Source of the DNA: AV40 sp035568175
GTDB taxonomy: Bacteria > Verrucomicrobiota > Verrucomicrobiia > Chthoniobacterales > UBA10450
DNA: 64,000 nucleotides
Assembly: GCA_035568175.1 (NCBI GenBank)
Contig: DATMON010000015.1
Coordinates: forward strand, 1-64,000
Direction: 5' to 3'
The translations under genes and the position numbers were made by a program. A model generated the notes under the pieces. The model saw only the letters and a program-made list of their open reading frames with translations, was not told where the DNA came from and did no database searches. Shown in pieces: positions 9,562 through 18,429 of the stretch. Numbering within the stretch: position 1 is the first letter of the stretch; every line of letters begins with the position of its first letter.

Positions 9562-10045
9562 CATCGAATCGATCGACGCGATCATCACTGCCGCCTACGA
9601 CGTGATCTCGGGGCCGGTAGGGAAAAAGCGCGATTGGGAACGGGAACGCGGTTTGTTCTGGGCGGGAGCGCGATTAATCCCAACCGCGAGGGTACCGGGA
9701 AGAAACGATGTCGATCTCGCCACAGGACGAGTCCGTCCGACTGGCGGACTTGCGCCGCTCATGCTGGACGTGGAAGGGTACATCGAGCGCGTCGAGCCGA
9801 TCTTTGCTAAGAGCGGTTTCTACGAGAAGGAAGTCGCGCGCCGCGTCGAACAATTCGGCCGCATTGCGCATGTTTGGAGCACGTACGAATCGCGCCACGA
9901 TCCCAATGATCCCGCACCGTTCATGCGCGGGATCAATAGCATTCAGCTTTTCAACGACGGAAGCCGCTGGTGGATCCTGTCGATCTATTGGCAACACGAA
10001 AGTCCCGATCACCCAATTCCGGAAAAGTACCTTGAGAGGGTGTAA
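9536..10045 (+). CDS. NTF2-like (SnoaL-type) fold protein
   Basis: 169 residues. IDAIITAAYDVISGP at the start, a central RRVEQFGRIAHVWSTYESRH and the terminal NSIQLFNDGSRWWILSIYWQ are the pattern of NTF2-like proteins that carry DUF4440/SnoaL domains: a helix, then a strongly bent beta-sheet whose last strands hold the W-x-I core. Such proteins can be small isomerases, lyases or binding proteins. It overlaps the upstream flavoprotein by 26 bases, which suggests co-translation and perhaps work on the same substrate. No catalytic Asp/His pair can be assigned by eye. Confidence 0.75.
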   Translation: MSNSPRSADIESIDAIITAAYDVISGPVGKKRDWERERGLFWAGARLIPTARVPGRNDVDLATGRVRPTGGLAPLMLDVEGYIERVEPIFAKSGFYEKEVARRVEQFGRIAHVWSTYESRHDPNDPAPFMRGINSIQLFNDGSRWWILSIYWQHESPDHPIPEKYLERV

Positions 10046-10056
10046 AGCTGACACGT

Positions 10057-11250
10057 ATGGCCTGGCGAGTTCATGAGAGCGTTCAGCGGGGCGAGATCGA
10101 CAATCGTGTGCGTGGACGCGTTAATGGACGGATCTGGCTCAGCGGGCGAGACGAAGCGATCGTGCTCGATCTTTCCGGAAACTGCTGGCGCGATCTGGCC
10201 GGTTGTTTAGTAAAATTCGAAAATCCGAAAGCGAGATCGACTGACGAAGAGAATATCGATCTTGTCGCTCGGCAGGAAGGAGTCGCCGGCGATATCACCG
10301 CTTCGCGCAAAGTTCGCGTCTTCGATGTGCCGCTCGAAGAAGCGCTCGATTTACTAAAGAAAGGTGAGAGGCCGCCCGAGCACATGGGGAATTGCTTTTA
10401 TCTCGAATGGTTCAGTGAAGCTAATGGCCGGGTCGTGGTCGAGAGCACCGATTACAAGATAGACGTCTCGACGCCGGCCTGGACGCTTTCGCCGAAGCAA
10501 GAGCAGGGACAAGTCGCTGCGACGCAACAGGCGATGCGCGATTGGCTCGAGCGTTTGGATGAAGCGCTCGCCCAAAAACGCGAGGAGTTTGATCCCGAGG
10601 AGGACAAACCGCTCGATGAATTCGGTTACGAAAAATTTATGCGCGAATCGGATGCGCGCACCGACAAATACATGGAGCTATTGGAAAAGTACGCAGGTCA
10701 CCCCGACCAGGAAAGAATTGCCGCGCGCGAAATGGGTTGGACCTGGCTGGAGGAGGCGCTGGAGGCGGATCAACGTGGTGCGCTTCCGCCGCGCGAATCA
10801 ATGGAAGTCCCAGAGCTGGTCCCAAATCCGTTGACTGAAGGCGTCGATTGGGTGCGGGACGAGGATGGTCGCATTCATCATCCACTCACGAAACGCGCGT
10901 TCGAAAGCGCGATGTCGATGTGGCATTACTGTGAAGATCGCAAGCTGCTCGGCGAAGATGGAGACGTCGATCTTGCGGAAATGGTTTTTCAGTTTCAAAC
11001 CACCGGAGCGAAGATCGCCGGCGCGCTTAATGGTCTGGGTTACGATGAAGATTTGCGCGAAGGCGGCTTTATCGTGGCGGCGCTGAAACGCGCGCTCGGT
11101 TATTTGCACAAAAGTGTCGCGGCGTCCGGCAAGGTGGCGCAGAAAAAATTAATCGACGACGAACGATTAGAATCGTTTCGCGCTGAGCTGTTTGGTGTTC
11201 GCACAGAAATTCTTGAGTTGATGAATCGCTTTCGCTCGAAGTCGGGCTAA
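10057..11250 (+). CDS. Conserved-looking hypothetical cytoplasmic protein
   Basis: 397 residues, acidic, without signal peptide or membrane segment. It reads like a coding gene (even composition, sits 11 bases after the NTF2-like gene). The first 100 residues look like a beta-rich domain (GRIWLSGRDEAIVLDL, KVRVFDVPLEEALDLL); the middle is long and highly charged, probably helical; the end (FRAELFGVRTEILELMNRFR) is helical. I do not recognise the family and give no function. Confidence 0.65.
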   Translation: MAWRVHESVQRGEIDNRVRGRVNGRIWLSGRDEAIVLDLSGNCWRDLAGCLVKFENPKARSTDEENIDLVARQEGVAGDITASRKVRVFDVPLEEALDLLKKGERPPEHMGNCFYLEWFSEANGRVVVESTDYKIDVSTPAWTLSPKQEQGQVAATQQAMRDWLERLDEALAQKREEFDPEEDKPLDEFGYEKFMRESDARTDKYMELLEKYAGHPDQERIAAREMGWTWLEEALEADQRGALPPRESMEVPELVPNPLTEGVDWVRDEDGRIHHPLTKRAFESAMSMWHYCEDRKLLGEDGDVDLAEMVFQFQTTGAKIAGALNGLGYDEDLREGGFIVAALKRALGYLHKSVAASGKVAQKKLIDDERLESFRAELFGVRTEILELMNRFRSKSG

Positions 11251-11498
11251 GGACGGCTCTGCTGGCCACTCTTTCGTTTCTGTTTCAGCGCGGTCGAAGG
11301 CTGAGGAGTGCTCAGCGCTGGCCTAGGACGACTTTTGTCGATGTACTCCAGCGGCCGCGGATGCGTGTCGCGGTAGCACTTTGTCGCCAGACCTAAAATA
11401 AAAGCAGCAATAACAAAAAGAATGACGCGTTTCTCTTCCGGTGTGACAACGAGTTTGTGTCTCAGTTCCTCCCAACTCCAACGTTCGGAAAATTTCAA
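11247..11498 (-). CDS. Small single-pass membrane protein
   Basis: 83 residues with one membrane helix (VILFVIAAFILGLATKCY, about 25-42), preceded by a charged cytoplasmic segment (WEELRHKLVVTPEEKR) and followed by a basic Pro/Ser-rich tail. Its ATG overlaps the stop of the upstream KTSC gene (4 bases), and its 3' end overlaps the convergent gene by 4 bases. The layout recalls the membrane anchors of small Verrucomicrobial ComEA-like proteins, but no helix-hairpin-helix is present. Function unknown. Confidence 0.6.
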   Translation of the reverse strand: MKFSERWSWEELRHKLVVTPEEKRVILFVIAAFILGLATKCYRDTHPRPLEYIDKSRPRPALSTPQPSTALKQKRKSGQQSRP

Positions 11499-11845
11499 CG
11501 TGCTTCTTGTTTCCTTCCCGGGCGGACGCGCAGGGACGGATAATTGCCCTTGATGTTCGCGTCGTAATAACCCGCCTTGGAATCGGCCTTCATCAATTCC
11601 CGGTGAACTGATGGCGCGACTTGGAGATATCGATAAACCGCACCGTTCACAAATTCGATTTCGAGAATATGCGACCGTTTGCTGTATCCAATCGACGCGA
11701 TGCCTTTCGACGCAACGGATTCGCGACGAATATGCGACGTAACGGCCACCTGAGTTGGGCTCGCCGCATTGGTGTCGACCGAGTTAGCGATCGACAGTTC
11801 CGACGCACACAGAAGCGAAACCAGACAAGAAGTTTTCGCGCTCAT
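11495..11845 (-). CDS. Secreted KTSC-domain protein
   Basis: About 116 residues from the ATG of MSAKTSCLVSLLCASELSIA, which gives a plausible signal peptide; an in-frame ATG at 11947 would add 34 residues that look non-coding. The C-terminal half matches the KTSC domain: SVASKGIASIGYSKRSH, then LEIEFVNGAVYRYLQVAPSV, then SKAGYYDANIKGNYPSLRV. KTSC domains are about 60-residue modules often fused to nucleases or lysyl-tRNA synthetases; here it stands alone behind a signal sequence. It is upstream of, and overlapping with, a small membrane protein. The role is unknown. Confidence 0.72.
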   Translation of the reverse strand: MSAKTSCLVSLLCASELSIANSVDTNAASPTQVAVTSHIRRESVASKGIASIGYSKRSHILEIEFVNGAVYRYLQVAPSVHRELMKADSKAGYYDANIKGNYPSLRVRPGRKQEAR

Positions 11846-11977
11846 TTGGGGGGAACGACAGCGAATCGTTACCACGCTGCGAAACGCAAAGTCGAGCGAA
11901 AACCTGACATCCCGTCGGGTCGTTTTCCGCGGCGGTGATACGGCCAAATCCTGTTCAGGATCGATTCAGACTACAGC

Positions 11978-13258
11978 ATGAAGACTATCGTCATACTTTT
12001 TGCCTGTGTCACGATTCCCGCACTCGCCTTTGCCGGCAAACGTCCCAAGCCTACGCCTACGCCGACACCAACTCCCGCTCCAACTCCGGTGACCGTCGGA
12101 GTTGACGGCAACGAACCGCTCCTGGCCGCGGCGCCAGATGGCACACTTTATATCAGCGCATTGCAACACATCTACAGTTCGACCAATGCGGGCGCGACCT
12201 GGACGGAATTGCTGGGACCGATCTACGCCTCCAGCATCAATCTCAATTCCGACAGCTCGATCTCGGTCGATCCCGGCAACCGTCTCTATTTCACATTCGA
12301 TTATCCTTATGCCGGCACGACCGCGGTCTGCACGAGCGATGATCGCGGCATCACCTGGAATTGTAATCCGGCAGTGGTTCCTGGCGGCACCGATCGCATG
12401 TGGACATTGGCCCCGACGATGATGGACGACTACGAAGTCACGAACGAAGGCTTGTACGAGACGGCGTTTTTGCACAGTACCGATCGCGGATCGACTTGGA
12501 CCCCGACAGCGATCGGCGCGGGTCTGCTCGAACCTCAAACCGGACCGTTGCTCCAAGTGGCGGGAAGCAGCGACGTTCTCCAGATTACAAAGATTTTCGG
12601 CACACTGCCGCAGGAAGTGCCCGAGCTGAAAGTTTATGTCTATTCGCCGAATTCAACCGGCTCGATTATTGCCGCGGTTCGCTCGACTGGTCTTCCCATA
12701 CCGGTTGCGTTGCCCAGCGCGGCTCTTGGCAAGAACGCCGAACTCTGGGTCGCTTCGGAGGAGCCAAATCCAGCCGGCGGCGTTCAAGTTGTCCTCGCTC
12801 ACTCGACGAACGAAGGCGTAACCTGGAGCAAACTCCCGCCAATTCCGGGAACAACCACGGGCACGGCAACTTTCACCTGGGTCGCCGCGGGCAGTCCCGG
12901 GCATGTCGGCGTCATCTACTATTATACGCCGGACAATGGCCACGATTCTACCTCAATGACAACTTCGACCTGGGCGGCGATATGGGCTGAATCGTTCAAC
13001 GCAACCAGTTCGACGCCGACATGGAGCGTTAGAGTTGTCGAACCAAATGTCCACACCGGCGCCATTTGCGCGGCGGCCAGTTGCAGCGGCGACAATCGTT
13101 TCTCCGGAGATTTCATCAACTCGCTTATCGACGCGAACGACGTCGCGCATTTGACCTGGATGAAAGAAAACATGTCCACGCAAGCGACAACGATTCGTTA
13201 CGAGCGGATCAAATCCAGTCCGCCTTCAACGATCACGACCACCGATAAACGTGACTAG
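11978..13258 (+). CDS. Secreted BNR/sialidase-like beta-propeller protein
   Basis: 426 residues. Signal peptide MKTIVILFACVTIPALAFA, then a Thr-Pro spacer (KPTPTPTPTPAPTP) and a region with several Asp-box-like turns (SSTNAGATWTEL, TSDDRGITWNC, HSTDRGSTWTP, HSTNEGVTWSKL). Asp boxes S-x-D-x-G-x-x-W mark six- or seven-bladed propellers of sialidases and related surface proteins. Catalytic sialidase residues cannot be confirmed, so a non-enzymatic binding propeller is as likely. The Thr-Pro linker implies the domain is held away from the membrane. Transcribed alone; convergent with the LolA-like gene, with 4 bases overlap. Confidence 0.78.
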   Translation: MKTIVILFACVTIPALAFAGKRPKPTPTPTPTPAPTPVTVGVDGNEPLLAAAPDGTLYISALQHIYSSTNAGATWTELLGPIYASSINLNSDSSISVDPGNRLYFTFDYPYAGTTAVCTSDDRGITWNCNPAVVPGGTDRMWTLAPTMMDDYEVTNEGLYETAFLHSTDRGSTWTPTAIGAGLLEPQTGPLLQVAGSSDVLQITKIFGTLPQEVPELKVYVYSPNSTGSIIAAVRSTGLPIPVALPSAALGKNAELWVASEEPNPAGGVQVVLAHSTNEGVTWSKLPPIPGTTTGTATFTWVAAGSPGHVGVIYYYTPDNGHDSTSMTTSTWAAIWAESFNATSSTPTWSVRVVEPNVHTGAICAAASCSGDNRFSGDFINSLIDANDVAHLTWMKENMSTQATTIRYERIKSSPPSTITTTDKRD

Positions 13259-13920
13259 CGCCCGAGTGGAGTGCTGATCGCGGTTCCAGCCGGTGGCGTG
13301 AACTCGAATGTGGAGGCGGGAATCGCGGCGCGGGTTTGATTTGAATACGTGGTGACGATCTGATCGCCATTCGGTTGCGTCATTTCGGTCCATTCCGCAA
13401 CCAAGTCGTTGTTCAAACGCAGATCGAACTTCTGAAACATTCGTTTCATCGACGGCGAGCGCGGGAGCAGCTGCAAGGCGTAGCCATTGTCGATCTTCCT
13501 ACCGGTGATTCGAAACGTTGATTCAACATTCTCCAGGTTGAGCGCGGTATTGATCGCGGCGATGGCAGCGTCGACCGGCGACCGTTTGCCTAACGAGTAA
13601 TGCTCGGCTGATTTGAAATTCGGATAGTAAATCCAAAGATCGCGCCCGTCACTGACCGTGACGCTTGGCGAACTGCCGGTGACTTCGCGCCGGAATTTAT
13701 TAGGCGCGTGAAACCAGATTTTCCCGGAACTCACGATGGGCTTATTCAAGAGATGCATCGTTTTCTGTTCCTGAAAGTCGGCGCGCACGTCCGGCGCCGA
13801 CGCGCGTCGTTCCGCGATACGGGCGAGAAGGTTCTTTACGTCCGCCTCTGACAACGACTGGGCGCGGACCATCGGCGCGAACAAAATCAATGCGAGCAGG
13901 AGAGGGCATATTTTACGCAT
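13255..13920 (-). CDS. LolA-like periplasmic lipoprotein/lipid carrier
   Basis: 221 residues with signal peptide MRKICPLLLALILFAPMVRA. The body shows the LolA pattern: an N-terminal helix followed by DVRADFQEQKTM, then SSGKIWFHAPNKFRRE, DLWIYYPNFKSAEHY, KFDLRLNNDLVAEWTEM and a final beta strand. LolA proteins carry acylated cargo across the periplasm. This one is last in a four-gene operon with an MMPL exporter, where LolA homologs are thought to serve lipid or aryl-polyene export rather than general lipoprotein sorting. Spacing to the exporter is 32 bases and holds one GTCGATCTT word. Confidence 0.85.
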   Translation of the reverse strand: MRKICPLLLALILFAPMVRAQSLSEADVKNLLARIAERRASAPDVRADFQEQKTMHLLNKPIVSSGKIWFHAPNKFRREVTGSSPSVTVSDGRDLWIYYPNFKSAEHYSLGKRSPVDAAIAAINTALNLENVESTFRITGRKIDNGYALQLLPRSPSMKRMFQKFDLRLNNDLVAEWTEMTQPNGDQIVTTYSNQTRAAIPASTFEFTPPAGTAISTPLGR

Positions 13921-13952
13921 GTGGTGTCGATCTTATATCGGCTGCGGTGCCT

Positions 13953-16448
13953 TCATTGCCCGCTCCAGAGTTTTGGTCTAGCTGCTGCCATCGCCGGCAA
14001 GGCGAAGAAAATTGTCGCGATCAAGCTCCAGAAAATCCCGATTGCGCAGGCGACACCAAGTCCGCTCAACGACGGATTGCGCCCCCAGCCTAACGAGCCG
14101 AATCCGCTGACCGCGGTCAGGCCGGCGAGAATGACCGGCTTAATGACTCCTGCCACATCGTGCTCCAGCTCGCGCGTTTTTTGCCAAACGAGCACGACAT
14201 AAATTCCGTAATCGACGCCGATCGCGAGCACGAGCCGGAACGAAAGCACGTTGAGCAGGTTTAGATGGAGATTGAGCAGCTTCATCGTTGCGATCATCGC
14301 GCCAATTCCAAATGTCAGCGTCAGGATCTGGATCAGCCAAAGCCGCAAGTCGCGATACAAAATCGCGAGCAGCCCAATGTCGAACAACGCCATCAGCGCG
14401 CTGATGATGAGCAATTGCCGATGGGACCACGGCTGCAAATCGGCCAGCGCATAACTCCAGCCTGAAAGGATCATGGGCACACTGGCCACCGGCAGTTCGC
14501 GGCTCAACTCTTCGCTTTGGGCGTGACTCGTAACGGGCTCGTTCGTGGTGGCGAATCCAGTCGTCAGCAGGGGATTTTTCGCGAAATAGCGATCAACTAA
14601 AAACCACCAACCCGCTCCCTTTGGCAATTGTTTTCGCCAGTCCGGTAGGGCTGCCTTTGGGTCGACCGCCGCCTGCAAACCGTCCAGCAATCTGAACGCA
14701 GGCGCGAACGAGTCAGTAGTGAAGCCTTCGGCTGCCAAAGTTTCTTCGAGGGTTTGGCGTGCCGCCGGAAGATTCACTGTTCGAAGGCTTTCACGATTTT
14801 TTTCTATCCAGGCCGGACAAAGGCAAAGCGCTGCCGGTGTCGAGAAACCTTTGATTTTACCGGCTTTCTGAAGGTCAGCCCAATGCGCCGAAAGCTTTTG
14901 CCAATCGTCATGCAGCTCTTGCGCGTCGCGCGCCCGGACGATCCCCAGCACCGGCTCCCAACGCGTTGGCATTTTCTCCATGATCGCCTGCAAAGCCTGA
15001 CCGGCCCGGCTGTTCTTTGGTTCCAGCGAACGCGCGCTCGCTTCGAAGTGCAGCGGCGGAACAGGCGAGAACCCGATCACGCTCAGTGCTAATAGAATTC
15101 CTCCGGCAACGATGATCATCGGTGCGGGTCGTTGGACGCTCCAGCGAACATATTTTTTCACGGCTTCGAAAACCCAATCGTGTTGCTGCGGCACTTGCCC
15201 CGGGCGCACGAACAGAAACAGAATCGTGCACATGAATAGCCCCGCGAAAAAAATGCCGATCGCGATCAGGACGCCGAGCTGTGAAAAACCCATCGAGCCG
15301 CTCAGAATCAGGGCAAGAAATCCGACTGCGGTTGTCAGCGCGCCAAAGAAAACAGCGCGGCCAAGTCTTGCCACGGACGTCGTGATTGCCTGCTGGTATT
15401 CCTCGCCATCAATTCGCGCCTGTTGATAGCGACCGAAAATCAGGATCGCGAAATCGACACCGAGCCCGACCAGAATGGCGCAGAAACCAACTGCCACCAT
15501 GCTGAGCCTCCCGAAAATAAGCATTCCTGCCGCCAGCGCGACCAGGCAAGAGAGTAAAAGCGAAAAACCCATTCCGAGGAGCGGCAGCCATCGCCGAAAG
15601 CCGATGAAGAAAATGACGCCGACAAGCAGCACCGAACTGCCGAGCGTAGCGATGACGTCGTGACGCATGCTCAAAGAAATCTCGGCGACGTAAGCCGAGC
15701 GGCCAGTCACGAGAACATCCAGCGGTCCGCCATCCCAGCCATCGCTCGCCCGCGCGCGAAAAGCGTTTATCTGACGCATCAACCGCTGACATTCGAACGC
15801 GTTGAGCGACGGTTGATTCGTGACGGCGAGAAAAACGCGCATCGTTCGGTCCGGCGAGGTCAGCGGTTGTTCCTGTTCGATCGCGCTTGCTTCGGCAAAC
15901 GGTTTCAGTGCCGGTCCGATAATGCCAAGTGGATCGAGTGCGAGCTCAAACTCCGGCCGGGGCGAACCGGCTTCGATCTCCTGATGCAAGCGATGCAGGC
16001 GCTCGCGAATTTTCTCCGGCTGCAGGATCGACATCGTTTGGTCAAATGCAGCCGGCTCCAAATTCAGCAGCAGCGGAACCGCGATCGATTGCAAATCGCG
16101 AACGCCGTCCGGCGTTTCCATAGGCGAGCCGGCCAGCACCCGCTCGCACCACGGTTGCTTTCGTAAGTTTTCCACAAAGATCGGCGCAAATTCTTCCAGC
16201 TTATCCACATCCTGAGGATTGCAGCGCAGTGCGAACGTCAACTCGCGCGTTTGTTCGAAGTCGCGGTCGTAAATTTTCAGTCCGTGAACTGACTCGAAAC
16301 CCTTCGGGAGCATGTTGATCACGTCGGAGTCGAGCTCGATCCGCATGACGAGTATGGCGAGGCAGGCGGCAGCCAAGGCAGCGACGCCAAACCAGACCAG
16401 GACACGCCGTTGCGCCACGACGCGCGCGATCAAATCACTCATTCTCAT
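13953..16448 (-). CDS. MMPL/RND-family lipid exporter (COG4258-like)
   Basis: 831 residues, twelve predicted membrane helices in the two-times-(1+5) arrangement of RND permeases: one helix near residues 17-35, a large periplasmic loop (about 40-235), a five-helix bundle (about 240-400), helix 7 near 430, a second loop, and a C-terminal bundle (about 650-825). GVGFCAILVGLGVDFAILIFGRY and LVLAIGVDYGIYVVLVW hold the GXXXDY-type motif on helices 4 and 10 that carries the proton-relay Asp of MMPL proteins. In this operon it likely moves an acyl or polyene product out of the inner membrane to the LolA-like partner. Confidence 0.87.
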   Translation of the reverse strand: MRMSDLIARVVAQRRVLVWFGVAALAAACLAILVMRIELDSDVINMLPKGFESVHGLKIYDRDFEQTRELTFALRCNPQDVDKLEEFAPIFVENLRKQPWCERVLAGSPMETPDGVRDLQSIAVPLLLNLEPAAFDQTMSILQPEKIRERLHRLHQEIEAGSPRPEFELALDPLGIIGPALKPFAEASAIEQEQPLTSPDRTMRVFLAVTNQPSLNAFECQRLMRQINAFRARASDGWDGGPLDVLVTGRSAYVAEISLSMRHDVIATLGSSVLLVGVIFFIGFRRWLPLLGMGFSLLLSCLVALAAGMLIFGRLSMVAVGFCAILVGLGVDFAILIFGRYQQARIDGEEYQQAITTSVARLGRAVFFGALTTAVGFLALILSGSMGFSQLGVLIAIGIFFAGLFMCTILFLFVRPGQVPQQHDWVFEAVKKYVRWSVQRPAPMIIVAGGILLALSVIGFSPVPPLHFEASARSLEPKNSRAGQALQAIMEKMPTRWEPVLGIVRARDAQELHDDWQKLSAHWADLQKAGKIKGFSTPAALCLCPAWIEKNRESLRTVNLPAARQTLEETLAAEGFTTDSFAPAFRLLDGLQAAVDPKAALPDWRKQLPKGAGWWFLVDRYFAKNPLLTTGFATTNEPVTSHAQSEELSRELPVASVPMILSGWSYALADLQPWSHRQLLIISALMALFDIGLLAILYRDLRLWLIQILTLTFGIGAMIATMKLLNLHLNLLNVLSFRLVLAIGVDYGIYVVLVWQKTRELEHDVAGVIKPVILAGLTAVSGFGSLGWGRNPSLSGLGVACAIGIFWSLIATIFFALPAMAAARPKLWSGQ

Positions 16449-16498
16449 TATTAGTTAGTGTTCTGTAACTGCATCCGCTTTACAATGGCGACGCTCTC

Positions 16499-16611
16499 AT
16501 TAACACCGGCCTTTTAGGCCGGTATCAGCCGCGTTCTGGATGACTAAGCCGTTTAAACGACTTTTATTCTAGAGCTGGTGGAGGCACATCGGTCTCAAGA
16601 CCGGTGTTAAT
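16499..16611. repeat. 113-base palindromic element, ATTAACACCGG ends
   Basis: The ends ATTAACACCGG (16499-16509) and CCGGTGTTAAT (16601-16611) are perfect 11-base inverted repeats. Inside are two smaller hairpins: ACCGGCC/GGCCGGT just inside the left end and GGTCT/AGACC near the right, with GTTTAAAC in the centre. It fills the gap between lipoprotein and exporter genes, and its last base is part of the lipoprotein stop codon. It looks like a REP/MITE-type element rather than a simple terminator. Confidence 0.75.
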
Positions 16612-17042
16612 CAAAATCGGAAAACGAAAGTTTCCGATCCCGAAACATGACGCACCTGATGTCGATCTTGGGCGCGAACGATCTTGTCGCCGAGTTCGAG
16701 CCAGCCGTGTAATTGCTGCGGCGCGTGATCGATTGGACCAGACCAGCCACGACCTGTGAGAGCACCTTTTACTTCAGCAAATCCAGCGTCCTGCCGCAAA
16801 AAAAGAAGATTCACGCCAAGACCTTTCGAGAACGTCAGCTCAAAGTCGCCGGCTTTTGAAAAACGAACAACCACGTCGCCGATCACTGTTGTCTTCGGAT
16901 TGCGATAAAGAAGTTGTCCAGTTCGCGTCCGCCAATCGGCTTTCGCCTCGGCGAATTGATGCGTAGAAATTGTCGCGCAGCTTGTCAGAGCAACGAGGAA
17001 CGCGAGCAGGTAGGGGCGATTGACCCCAATCGCCCCTACCAT
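16611..17042 (-). CDS. Small outer-membrane-type lipoprotein
   Basis: About 143 residues from ATG 17040-17042, which overlaps the upstream TGA by one base (TGATG). The signal peptide is MVGAIGVNRPYLLAFLVALTSC with lipobox LTSC, so Cys22 should be lipidated. The mature part is beta-rich (TRTGQLLYRNPKTTVIGDVVVRF, DFELTFSKGLGVNLLFL). It sits between an FAD enzyme and an MMPL exporter, the place where lipoproteins of the DUF3261 type occur in aryl-polyene clusters; I cannot confirm that family. Oddly, residues 2-11 of the signal peptide are encoded by a perfect palindrome (17009-17040). Confidence 0.72.
   Translation of the reverse strand: MVGAIGVNRPYLLAFLVALTSCATISTHQFAEAKADWRTRTGQLLYRNPKTTVIGDVVVRFSKAGDFELTFSKGLGVNLLFLRQDAGFAEVKGALTGRGWSGPIDHAPQQLHGWLELGDKIVRAQDRHQVRHVSGSETFVFRF
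17009..17040. repeat. Perfect palindrome GGTAGGGGCGATT...AATCGCCCCTACC inside a coding start
   Basis: A 32-base element with about 13-base perfect arms and a short centre. It belongs to the same type as the element at 18430-18500 (both start GGTAGGGGCG) and lies wholly within the first codons of the lipoprotein gene. Confidence 0.8.
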
Positions 17043-18397
17043 CACAACGTGACGCCGACAGGCGTCGGCATCTCTTCTGATTTTGGCACGAGCGTGAGCC
17101 GCGGAGAAAACCCGAAAAACCTCTGCATGTAAACGAAAAAGTAGAACAGCCACATTCGCCATTTGATCGCCAGGCTCTTGCCTTCGTTGCCAGCAAGGAC
17201 CGCGTTCACAGCGGCCGCGATCTGCATCGTCTCAGTCGGGTTCAGAAAAACTTCGAGGAACTCCTTGCTCCGTTGATACCACGCGTTCACGAAAGTGAGG
17301 TAAATGTCCATGATCCGATTCACCGTGCGGGAATATTTCTTGAAGAGCCGGCGCCGGTCCGATTCGTTGGTCAAAACCTGTTCCAGCGTGTCAGCTGCCT
17401 TTTCTGCGGACATAATCGCCAGAAAAACGCCGCTGCTAAATACCGGGTCGATAAAACCGGCCGCATCGCCGGCGAGCAACCAGCGGTCGCCAAAAAGTCG
17501 GATGTTGCGATAGGAAAAATCGCCGGTCGAATAAACCGGCGAGACCCGTATCGCATTTTTCATTCGCTCGGCCATCAACGGTTGTTCGGTGACGAACTTT
17601 TCCAGGGCGATTTCGGGCGGCAGTTTCGTCGCACGAAACGTCGTGGTGTCCATCACTACGCCAATGCTGGTGCGCGTTTCGGTTAGCGGAATCATCCAAA
17701 ACCAGCGATCAAGTCCGCGCACCATTCGAATCAGCGTGGCATCGCGCCCAGGGAGGCGGCCAATATTTTCGTAATGCGCGAAGACGGAAAACTTTTGCAG
17801 ATGGTCGTAGGTCTTTTTGAGATTGAACAAACTGCCGAGGATCGTTTGTCGTCCGCTGCAATCGAGTAAGTATCGCGCGCGACTTCGCCCAACGTTCGTG
17901 GAGGAGCTCGCGCTGTCGTGCCCCGTTATTTTTGGGACGCGACGGCGCGCGTCTCTCCAGTACAGATCGACATGCTCGTCCGTGAATTCGATTCGCTCGA
18001 CTTCGGTTTCCTCACGAATTTCCGCACCGTTCTCGCGCGAATGATCGAGGAGCAACTCGTCGAACTCGGAGCGCGTCACCTGATAAGCACGGTCGCGTTG
18101 CGAACGGAAGCCATCCTTGAAATAAAACTTTACGCCTTTGGTTCCGCAGGCCGCCATGATTTCGCCGCCAAACTTTGGCAGAAACGCGCGATCCAGTTTC
18201 TCGCGCACGCCAAGGCGATCGAAAGTTTGCACGCTGAAAGGCAGAAGCGATTCGCCGATGTGAAACCGCGGAAACTTTTCCCGCTCGAAAACGATTACGC
18301 GTCGTCCGGCTTTGGCGAGCAGCGTCGCCGCGGTGCTGCCGGCCGGCCCGCCGCCGATAATCGCGACGTCGTAGATGTCGTTCGTGTCCACTGACAT
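17042..18397 (-). CDS. FAD-dependent oxidoreductase, tryptophan-halogenase-like
   Basis: 451 residues. YDVAIIGGGPAGSTAATLLA binds FAD; EREKFPRFHIGESLLP is the motif shared by flavin-dependent halogenases and geranylgeranyl-reductase-like enzymes, and LAGDAAGFIDPVFSSGVFLAI the second FAD contact. The halogenase Lys and the WxWxIP motif are not evident, so halogenation is unproven; homologs occur in flexirubin and aryl-polyene gene sets. It opens the operon FAD enzyme-lipoprotein-MMPL-LolA. Residues around 145-170 (RRRVPKITGHDSASSSTNVG) look like a foreign insert: the DNA there (17933-17961) is a 29-base exact copy of a repeat found at the end of the E1-E2 fusion gene. Confidence 0.82.
   Translation of the reverse strand: MSVDTNDIYDVAIIGGGPAGSTAATLLAKAGRRVIVFEREKFPRFHIGESLLPFSVQTFDRLGVREKLDRAFLPKFGGEIMAACGTKGVKFYFKDGFRSQRDRAYQVTRSEFDELLLDHSRENGAEIREETEVERIEFTDEHVDLYWRDARRRVPKITGHDSASSSTNVGRSRARYLLDCSGRQTILGSLFNLKKTYDHLQKFSVFAHYENIGRLPGRDATLIRMVRGLDRWFWMIPLTETRTSIGVVMDTTTFRATKLPPEIALEKFVTEQPLMAERMKNAIRVSPVYSTGDFSYRNIRLFGDRWLLAGDAAGFIDPVFSSGVFLAIMSAEKAADTLEQVLTNESDRRRLFKKYSRTVNRIMDIYLTFVNAWYQRSKEFLEVFLNPTETMQIAAAVNAVLAGNEGKSLAIKWRMWLFYFFVYMQRFFGFSPRLTLVPKSEEMPTPVGVTL
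17933..17961. repeat. 29-base repeat inside flavoprotein gene, copy 1
   Basis: TGGGACGCGACGGCGCGCGT followed by CTCTCCAGT, identical base for base to 27056-27084. The related element at 18507-18563 carries GGAGGGACGCG...CGCGTCC arms, so this is one half of a palindromic family. Read on the minus strand it encodes WRDARRRVP here. Confidence 0.85.
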
Positions 18398-18429
18398 CAG
18401 GTTAGCAAAGTTTGCGATGAATCAAAGCT

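Noticed and set aside
17042..18397. True tryptophan halogenase
   Set aside because: The WxWxIP motif and the catalytic Lys could not be found; I keep only the broader FAD-oxidoreductase call.
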